This document shows positions 5,538 through 10,681 of a stretch of DNA of 13,283 bases, piece after piece. The notes below the pieces were generated by a model. It searched no databases. It was not told the DNA's origin and worked only from the letters and a program-made list of their open reading frames with translations. The translations under genes were made by a program, and so were the position numbers. The stretch is from an uncultured Clostridia bacterium (GTDB lineage Bacteria > Bacillota > Clostridia > Oscillospirales > Acutalibacteraceae), in assembly GCA_937916195.1 (NCBI GenBank), contig CALFTO010000029.1, positions 1 to 13,283 on the forward strand, read 5' to 3'. Position 1 is the first letter of the stretch; each line of letters begins with the position of its first letter.

Positions 5538-5597
5538 GATAGTTTTTAAAATTTAATAGTTTGTTAATAAACCTTTATAAAACAAAGCGCTCCCCCG

Positions 5598-5702
5598 TCA
5601 TTGCGAGAGAGGGACGCATTAGTGGCGAGGGAATTCCTTTTAACAGGAATATGAATCCCTCCACCGTCTTTGACGGTCCCCCTCCCTTTAACAAGGGAGG
5701 CT
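5598..5702 (-). repeat. Multi-hairpin dispersed element, copy 2 (chimeric)
   Basis: The 5650-5702 half matches the other copies: CCTCCCTT/AAGGGAGG perfect 8-bp hairpin (5681-5700), then ACCGTC-TTT-GACGGT (5663-5677) and GGAGGGATTCAT. The other half differs, with AATTCC/GGAAT pairing and GTCATTGCGAG, a word typical of another repeat family. It lies between the acyltransferase stop and the padR promoter and may act as a transcription barrier, though it has no T-run. Confidence 0.7.
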
Positions 5703-5711
5703 GTAAAGTTT

Positions 5712-6989
5712 TTATTCACCAATAAGTGTTTCAATATTCTTTTCCATAAGGTCGAAGAATTTGTCAACAATTTTCTTATCCTCTTCGTTACCGCGCACAC
5801 ACATTGAAAGAGTAATAATGCCTTTATATGTTGTTGCGGTGAGAAGAATATACGGCTTATATTTAACCGCACCCGACATAAACGCATCTGTGGGCTCGTT
5901 TCCTGCAAGGGCAAAATCCTCACCCTTGAGAATACCGATATTACTCATTGCCATATACGGATTTGAGTAACCGATTTTGATAATTTCTTCACTTGCCGCG
6001 TGTGGCATAATGTTGTAGCCCAGATTAAGAAGAGGAAGTCCGTAAAGACCCATAAACTTATCTTTCTTGAAACGGTTTGAACTACGCACTACATATTTAA
6101 CTGTTTCAAAAATGTCACGTCCGCGTTCGGGGATTGCACACTGCATCCAAGCGGTATGGTTTGTAAAGCCCTTATCCTCAACGCTATCCATATGGCGACG
6201 AAGGTCAATGGCACTTGAAATCATAACCTTGTCGGTTGCAGGATAACCCGCAAGCTCGTAAACGCTGTAAAAATCTGCCGCAAGCAACATTTCGTTGACA
6301 GTTGCGCCGTATTCCTTGCCCTTTGCCTTAAGACCTGAGAGCACATTTTCTTTAAGTTTTCTTCTTGCAATAAAGGATTTGTCACGGATATTGTTGGGAG
6401 TAAGTGGGAATTTATGCTTATCCCTCGCGTTGATATTCTTGAAAAGACGCTTTGCAACGCCTGATTCGGTTTTTGAATAGCCCGAATAAACCTCGTCATA
6501 TGAACGCGAGCCTGTTCTGAATTCAATGGGGCTTATTCCCTTTTCAACATAGTTGCTGTAATTCTCACAAAATGCCTTAAGGAAATATTTAAGGTCACCG
6601 CCGTCCATACACATATGGTTTTCAACCATGCAAAGTGTACTTTTGCCGTCTTTGATAAAAAGAGCCAGCTTCATCTGAATGTGTGAATCGGGAGCGATAT
6701 ACTGTGTAAGAAATTCTTCAACTGCTTCCTCCACATTTTCGGGATATGCAACCGTGAGCACTTCGTCAACATCATAGGGCATAACCTCCCAATGAGTTGA
6801 AAGCTTTGTATCAACAAATTTCGAGTGGAGAACGGGCACTTTTTCAAATGCACAGATAATAACGGTTTTTAAGGCTTCAATGTCGATTTCAAAATCATAG
6901 TTCATTTCAACGTGAACCATTCTGTCATTGAAATCGCGGAAAAGATAGTGCATCTTATCCCAAAGCTCTGCATTAAGTCTGCGTTTCAT
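5712..6989 (-). CDS. Condensation-domain-fold acyltransferase (COG4908-like)
   Basis: The protein has 425 residues, the size of one NRPS condensation / alcohol acetyltransferase / PapA-type domain. The catalytic HxxxDG motif is intact as HMCMDGG (His125, Asp129). Other family-typical segments are SAIDLRRH (259-266) and MSNIG (348-352). Enzymes of this CoA-dependent acyltransferase superfamily move an acyl group to an alcohol, amine or thiol. Neither substrate can be told from the sequence. There is no signal peptide, so it is cytosolic or membrane-associated. No NRPS, PKS or carrier protein gene lies nearby. Its ATG overlaps the stop of the six-helix membrane protein gene (TAATG), with AAGGAGG inside that gene, so the pair is translationally coupled and probably acts together. 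Confidence 0.82.
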   Translation of the reverse strand: MKRRLNAELWDKMHYLFRDFNDRMVHVEMNYDFEIDIEALKTVIICAFEKVPVLHSKFVDTKLSTHWEVMPYDVDEVLTVAYPENVEEAVEEFLTQYIAPDSHIQMKLALFIKDGKSTLCMVENHMCMDGGDLKYFLKAFCENYSNYVEKGISPIEFRTGSRSYDEVYSGYSKTESGVAKRLFKNINARDKHKFPLTPNNIRDKSFIARRKLKENVLSGLKAKGKEYGATVNEMLLAADFYSVYELAGYPATDKVMISSAIDLRRHMDSVEDKGFTNHTAWMQCAIPERGRDIFETVKYVVRSSNRFKKDKFMGLYGLPLLNLGYNIMPHAASEEIIKIGYSNPYMAMSNIGILKGEDFALAGNEPTDAFMSGAVKYKPYILLTATTYKGIITLSMCVRGNEEDKKIVDKFFDLMEKNIETLIGE

Positions 6990-7789
6990 TATTCATCGTC
7001 CTCCTTCTTATACATAAAATATTTTGCATTGCCGATTGCAATACTTATTATACCTATAAGGTCAACGAGAAGACCAAGAAGAATTACGGGCCAGCCGGTA
7101 ATCCAGCTGATTACGCCATAAGCCGCAAGAATAATATAAAGCATTGTTGAAATTACGGGCATATAAACAAAGGTTGAAACTGTGCGGAATTTCTGCTTTG
7201 TTGCAAAAGCGAAAACAATATCAGCGAGCAACATAAGTATTACACCCACCATAATCAACGGCCAAGTAGCAGGCAAATCAAACATAACAAGCACAAAGAG
7301 GAATGAGAATACAGAGAAAAGCATTACGCACATAGCAATTAAAAATCTTGCAATGGGGTGAAAAACTCGTCTCATATGACAAATTCGCTTGATGCCAAAG
7401 CTTGTGTAGAAAATAATCATTGCGAAAATTCCGCCCACGATAATAAGCCATGTTTTGCCCCATTCGCCCGTTGCCTTGCTCACCTCAAAGTAAGCAATGA
7501 ACATTGCAATGAAGAAAATTACACCGCCAATGCCCATTACAAGACGCATTGTCTTTGCAAACTTTTTCTTTTTATATTCTTTTGACCACACCTTATACTG
7601 TGCGGGCAAATCGGGATATTCGTCTGCCATAAGGTCAGCGAGCACCTTTTCGTCGCGAAGCCCTGCGTGGGTCATTTCATTAGCCCTGTCGGTCATTTCG
7701 TCAAGGATTTTCTTTTTGAACAAATATGTGATGTGATTATCGGGAAGCTTCGCACAAGAAGTTTCAATATACTCAATAAAATCTCTCAT
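6989..7789 (-). CDS. Six-helix membrane protein with HAAS-like N-terminal region
   Basis: The protein has 266 residues. The first 75 are polar and helical (FIEYIETSCAKLPDNHI..., EKVLADLMADEYPDLPAQY), reminiscent of the HAAS/permease-prefix type of N-terminal domain, though the match is loose. Six hydrophobic segments follow at about 84-101, 113-132, 146-170, 174-196, 207-230 and 233-253. The C-terminus is short and charged (KKEDDE). No transporter signature is recognised. AGGAGG lies 5 nt before the ATG. It has its own promoter and is coupled to the downstream acyltransferase, so it may provide the membrane partner or export step for the acylated product. That is inference. Confidence 0.8.
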   Translation of the reverse strand: MRDFIEYIETSCAKLPDNHITYLFKKKILDEMTDRANEMTHAGLRDEKVLADLMADEYPDLPAQYKVWSKEYKKKKFAKTMRLVMGIGGVIFFIAMFIAYFEVSKATGEWGKTWLIIVGGIFAMIIFYTSFGIKRICHMRRVFHPIARFLIAMCVMLFSVFSFLFVLVMFDLPATWPLIMVGVILMLLADIVFAFATKQKFRTVSTFVYMPVISTMLYIILAAYGVISWITGWPVILLGLLVDLIGIISIAIGNAKYFMYKKEDDE

Positions 7790-7818
7790 ATTTTCCTCCT
7801 GCTTTATATACTGAATAA

Positions 7819-7847
7819 ATTGTAGCAGATTTTTTGAACATCTGCAA
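7819..7847 (-). promoter_or_regulatory. Promoter of the membrane protein-acyltransferase pair, with palindrome in the spacer
   Basis: TTGCAG (7842-7847) and TACAAT (7819-7824) have a 17-base spacer on the minus strand. The spacer and -35 box contain a perfect inverted repeat GCAGAT/ATCTGC (7825-7830 and 7840-7845), a suitable position for a repressor operator. Confidence 0.8.
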
Positions 7848-7897
7848 TTACAAATGTTAATTTATATGAATTTTTTTGAGAATTCTATACATTTTAG

Positions 7898-7927
7898 TTT
7901 GCAACCGAGGAAAATATTGGTTGCAAA
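7898..7927 (-). promoter_or_regulatory. Perfect 9-bp inverted repeat upstream of the promoter
   Basis: TTTGCAACC (7898-7906) and GGTTGCAAA (7919-7927) pair perfectly around a 12-nt spacer. It directly follows the intrinsic terminator of the oadB unit and lies about 50 bases upstream of the next -35 box. It could be a second termination hairpin or a regulator site. Confidence 0.4.
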
Positions 7928-7956
7928 AACAAAAATGACCGCCGAAGCCGACGGTC
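7924..7956 (-). terminator. Intrinsic terminator of the oadB unit
   Basis: On the minus strand GACCGTCG pairs with CGGCGGTC around a short loop (7937-7956, about 8 bp with one G-U), followed by ATTTTTGTTTTT. It begins about 11 bases after the stop of the OadG-like gene. Confidence 0.9.
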
Positions 7957-7966
7957 AAATCTTATT

Positions 7967-8152
7967 TTATTTATCTTTATTTTTCTTTGTGAGTTTCGGT
8001 ATAAACTTGTTAAGTGCGGTTGTGATAAGAATAAGCACACCCATAACAATGATAATACAAATCATACCGATAACCATATATTTAAGGTTGTAAACAAAGT
8101 TCATTGGCTCAAACATAAAAGCCATTAATGTAACAAAAATATTATTTAACAT
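7967..8152 (-). CDS. Small membrane protein, OadG-like (sodium pump gamma subunit candidate)
   Basis: The protein has 61 residues with one strong hydrophobic helix at about 24-46 (KYMVIGMICIIIVMGVLILI) and a basic tail ending KLTKKNKDK. An N-terminal helix near a short cytoplasmic tail, and the position 12 nt after oadB and before the shared terminator, fit the gamma subunit of sodium-pumping decarboxylases (OadG/GcdD). Those are usually somewhat longer and lie upstream. The binding site is AAGGGG-like, overlapping the oadB stop. The assignment rests more on context than on sequence; it may be an unrelated small membrane protein. Confidence 0.55.
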   Translation of the reverse strand: MLNNIFVTLMAFMFEPMNFVYNLKYMVIGMICIIIVMGVLILITTALNKFIPKLTKKNKDK

Positions 8153-8164
8153 TTAAGCCACCCC

Positions 8165-9367
8165 TTACATAAAGAAACTGAGAATAAGACCGCCCGCAAT
8201 AACAGAAGCAATCTGACCTGAAACATTTACACCGATTGAATGCATAAGAAGGAAGTTCTGTGGGTCTTCTGCAAGTCCCATTTTGTGAACTATACGACCT
8301 GACATTGGGAATGCTGAAATACCTGCAGCACCAATCATTGGGTTAATCTTTTTACCCTTGGGTAAGAATACGTTGAGAAGCTTTGCAAACATAACACCGC
8401 CTGCGGTATCAAATACGAACGCAAAGAGACCAAGTGCGAGAATAAGAACTGTGTCTTTATCAAGGAATGATGCATAGTGCATCTTTGTAGCAATTGTGAT
8501 ACCAAGGAAGATTGTAATAAGATTTGCAAGAACTTTTTGTGCCGTTTCTGAAAGAGAATTGAGCACTCCGCACTCACGAATAAGGTTACCGAACATCAAG
8601 AAGCCAACAAGTGAAACTGATGCGGGAGCAACAAGGCCTGCAATAACTGTGATGATAATTGGGAAGAGAATTCTTGTAAGCTTTGTAACCTCTGTCTGTG
8701 AATAAGGCATACGGATAAGACGCTCTTTTTTTGTTGTGAGAAGCTTGATTACAGGTGGCTGAATAATAGGAACAAGAGCCATATATGAATAAGCCGCAAC
8801 CATAATAGCACCAAGATACTGTGAATTAAGCTTATTAGCAACAACAATTGATGTTGGACCGTCAGCCGCACCGATAATAGCGATTGAAGCCGCGTCATTA
8901 ATCGGGAAGAAGATTGATGCAAGGCAGAGAGTGAAGAAAATACCAAACTGTGCCGCCGCACCGAAAATCATAAGCTTGGGGTTTGAAAGAAGCGGACCAA
9001 AGTCAATCATCGCACCGATGCCGATGAAAAGAATGAGGGGGAACAATTCGTTTGCGATACCCGCATTGAAAAGCACATCAAGTGCACCCTCTTCAACTGA
9101 AAGACCTTCTACGCCCTGTTCAAGCAATTGAAAATACTTTGCCTGAGAAATAACTTCTTCGCCAAGACGATATTGTGTAATAGCACCCGAAATGGGCAAG
9201 TTAACAAGAATTGCACCAAAGCCCATAGGAAGCAAAAGTGTGGGCTCCATTTCTTTTTTGATTGCAAGGTAAATAAGCAATCCGCCGATAGCCCACATTA
9301 CGAGCATTTTCCAATCGAAATAGACAAAATTCTCGTAAAGGATTTCAAATTCTTTAAGAAATTCCAT
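8165..9367 (-). CDS. oadB: Sodium-transporting decarboxylase beta subunit-like protein (OadB/GcdB family)
   Basis: The protein has 400 residues and many membrane helices. Family hallmarks: MIDFGPLLSNP at about 120, the GAADGPTSI motif with the membrane Asp at about 169 (equivalent to the essential Asp of Klebsiella OadB), and GVNVSGQIASV near the C-terminus with the conserved Asn at about 381. In complete enzymes this subunit decarboxylates carboxybiotin and pumps Na+ outward. No carboxyltransferase or biotin carrier gene is in the window. Start choice: AAAGGAG 7 nt before the ATG at 9365-9367. An ATG 11 codons upstream would put this site inside the gene. It is preceded by a yybP-ykoY-type riboswitch, so expression probably responds to Mn2+. 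Confidence 0.9.
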   Translation of the reverse strand: MEFLKEFEILYENFVYFDWKMLVMWAIGGLLIYLAIKKEMEPTLLLPMGFGAILVNLPISGAITQYRLGEEVISQAKYFQLLEQGVEGLSVEEGALDVLFNAGIANELFPLILFIGIGAMIDFGPLLSNPKLMIFGAAAQFGIFFTLCLASIFFPINDAASIAIIGAADGPTSIVVANKLNSQYLGAIMVAAYSYMALVPIIQPPVIKLLTTKKERLIRMPYSQTEVTKLTRILFPIIITVIAGLVAPASVSLVGFLMFGNLIRECGVLNSLSETAQKVLANLITIFLGITIATKMHYASFLDKDTVLILALGLFAFVFDTAGGVMFAKLLNVFLPKGKKINPMIGAAGISAFPMSGRIVHKMGLAEDPQNFLLMHSIGVNVSGQIASVIAGGLILSFFM

Positions 9368-9401
9368 TTTCGTTTCTCCTTTTCTTTCGGTAAAAGGCAA
9401 T

Positions 9402-9437
9402 AAAAAAAGCCCTTACCGCAATTTAATGCAGTAAGAG
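9402..9437 (-). terminator. Riboswitch expression platform (terminator overlapping P1)
   Basis: CTCTTACTGCA and TGCGGTAAGGG (9410-9437) form an 11-bp stem with some G-U pairs and a 6-nt loop, followed by TTTTTTT. Its first strand contains CTCTT, the 3' side of the riboswitch P1 helix, so P1 and terminator are mutually exclusive. Ligand binding should therefore allow read-through (an ON switch). Confidence 0.85.
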
Positions 9438-9515
9438 TCTCGCCATTTAATACAAAGGCGGGCAAAATGCCGTATTGACGCCGTTGTCACGAATAGTCGC
9501 AAGCTACTCCCTCTT
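9433..9515 (-). promoter_or_regulatory. yybP-ykoY (Mn2+) riboswitch aptamer
   Basis: On the minus strand the hallmarks appear in order: AAGAG (P1 5' side, 9511-9515), GGGAGTAGC (9503-9511), the metal-site loop CGTCAATAC (about 9472-9480) within a GGC/GCC-capped stem, closing CCGCC, and GGCGAGAC (9437-9444) leading into CTCTT (P1 3' side). The ACAACGGCGTCAATAC ... CGCCTTTGT arrangement matches the P3 helix of the family as I know it from Lactococcus. This aptamer class binds Mn2+. It lies between a promoter and the oadB-like gene. Confidence 0.88.
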
Positions 9516-9525
9516 TATCAACAGT

Positions 9526-9553
9526 ATTTTACCATAAATTTTGTAAAATTCAA
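9526..9553 (-). promoter_or_regulatory. Promoter of the riboswitch-oadB unit
   Basis: TTGAAT (9548-9553) and TAAAAT (9526-9531) on the minus strand with a 16-base spacer. Initiation near 9519 would start the transcript just before the riboswitch P1 helix. Confidence 0.75.
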
Positions 9554-9589
9554 GAGAAAAACGAAATTCAGAATTTATCTTTTAAAACC

Positions 9590-9618
9590 TTGCACACACC
9601 TTACTAAAGTGATATAAT
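9590..9618 (+). promoter_or_regulatory. Promoter of the DUF554 gene
   Basis: TTGCAC (9590-9595) and TATAAT (9613-9618) with a 17-base spacer on the plus strand, near consensus. It is back to back with the promoter of the riboswitch unit. Confidence 0.88.
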
Positions 9619-9648
9619 TCTCTCATTCTCGTTTTTGAGGTGACAACA

Positions 9649-10383
9649 ATGTTTGGTCTTGGCACAATAATCAACACCGTTGCGGTAATCCTGGGCGGTG
9701 TACTCGGAATGTTGCTTAACAAGGGCATTACCGAAAGATTTCAAAAAACCTTAATGGCAGCTTGCGGAGTTGCAACCATATTCATCGGTATCACAGGCAC
9801 TTTGCAGGGAATGTTAACCGTTACCGATGGTAAAATCGAAACACAGGGCACAATGCTTTTGATTTTCTCTTTTGTACTTGGTGGTCTTTTCGGTGAATGG
9901 GTAAATATTGAAAAGAGAATGGACAGCATTGGCGAAAAGCTTAAAAAACTTTTAAAGGCAGAGAACGACAATAAATTTGTTGACGGATTTGTAAATACAT
10001 CACTTATTATCTGCGTTGGTGCAATGGCGATTGTGGGCTCAATTCAAGACGGTCTTACAGGCGACTACTCAATGCTCACCGCAAAAGCAATTCTCGACTT
10101 TGTAATCGTTGTGATTATGGCTTCAACCTACGGAGTAGGTGCAATGTGCTCTGCAATTGCAATTTTGATTTATCAGGGTGCAATAACCCTTATTTCTCAC
10201 TTTGCAGGCAATTTTATAAGCGAAGAATTAACAGAATATCTTTCATACATAGGCTCGGCATTGATTTTCTGCGTAGGTATTAACATCACCTTCGGCAAGA
10301 AAATCAGAGTTGGTAATTTATTACCTGCACTATTAGTGCCCGCGGGTTATGTGTTGGGAAAATGGATTATAACACTGATATAA
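9649..10383 (+). CDS. DUF554 family membrane protein
   Basis: The protein has 244 residues. The N-terminus MFGLGTIINTVAVILGGVLG and the central signature GAMAIVGSIQDGLTGDYSML followed by KAILDF (about 124-152) are those of the DUF554 (YqgA/YdfK) family. It has six to seven hydrophobic segments with charged loops near 86-108. The family is described only as putative membrane transport proteins. The start is placed at the ATG 9649-9651, 6 nt after a GAGGTG site. An in-frame GTG at 9640 overlaps that site and is rejected. It is the only plus-strand gene here, ends at a bidirectional terminator, and diverges from the Mn2+-riboswitch unit, which may hint at a shared ion-homeostasis theme. Confidence 0.9.
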   Translation: MFGLGTIINTVAVILGGVLGMLLNKGITERFQKTLMAACGVATIFIGITGTLQGMLTVTDGKIETQGTMLLIFSFVLGGLFGEWVNIEKRMDSIGEKLKKLLKAENDNKFVDGFVNTSLIICVGAMAIVGSIQDGLTGDYSMLTAKAILDFVIVVIMASTYGVGAMCSAIAILIYQGAITLISHFAGNFISEELTEYLSYIGSALIFCVGINITFGKKIRVGNLLPALLVPAGYVLGKWIITLI

Positions 10384-10386
10384 TGT

Positions 10387-10578
10387 CAAAAGAGTTCGAT
10401 AAATTGGGTTTGTCGGGATAAACGCAAAGTGCAAAACGCAAAATGCAAAGTGTCGGGTCTGCGACGCGATTTTTATCCCCCCTTCCGTCACCTACGGTGA
10501 CACCTTCCCCTCGTAGGTGGAAGGCTATGTTGGGTCCACCCTTGAGGGGGGGTATATCCCAAAAGAGCCCGACAAATT
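10387..10578. repeat. Composite block of dispersed repeats
   Basis: Near-identical words CAAAAGAGTTCGATAAATT (10387-10405) and CAAAAGAGCCCGACAAATT (10560-10578) bracket the block. Inside are a GCAAAGTGCAAAACGCAAAA repeat (10421-10452) related to that at 2811-2887, a GCGACGCGA tail, and a hairpin-rich segment (10477-10560). That segment includes GTCACC-TAC-GGTGAC (10487-10501) and CCTTCC/GGAAGG pairs, similar in layout to the other multi-hairpin elements. No gene is present. Confidence 0.65.
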
Positions 10579-10642
10579 CAAATTTTACGACACAAATTAC
10601 ATAGAAAATATAATTATAAACGATAAACAATCTCTCACACAT

Positions 10643-10672
10643 AAAAAACGGAGTCAATCGACTCCGTTTTTT
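10643..10672. terminator. Bidirectional intrinsic terminator
   Basis: CGGAGTC (10649-10655) and GACTCCG (10660-10666) form a perfect 7-bp stem with loop AATC, flanked by six A and six T. It can stop DUF554 transcripts on the plus strand and the GH3 transcript on the minus strand, whose stop codon is only 10 bases away. Confidence 0.93.
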
Positions 10673-10681
10673 ATATGTATT

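Noticed and set aside
9368..9400. Eleven extra codons at the start of the oadB-like gene
   Set aside because: They contain the AAAGGAG binding site for the downstream ATG, and the family begins at the MEF start.
9640..9648. GTG start for the DUF554 gene
   Set aside because: It overlaps the GAGGTG binding site that serves the ATG at 9649.
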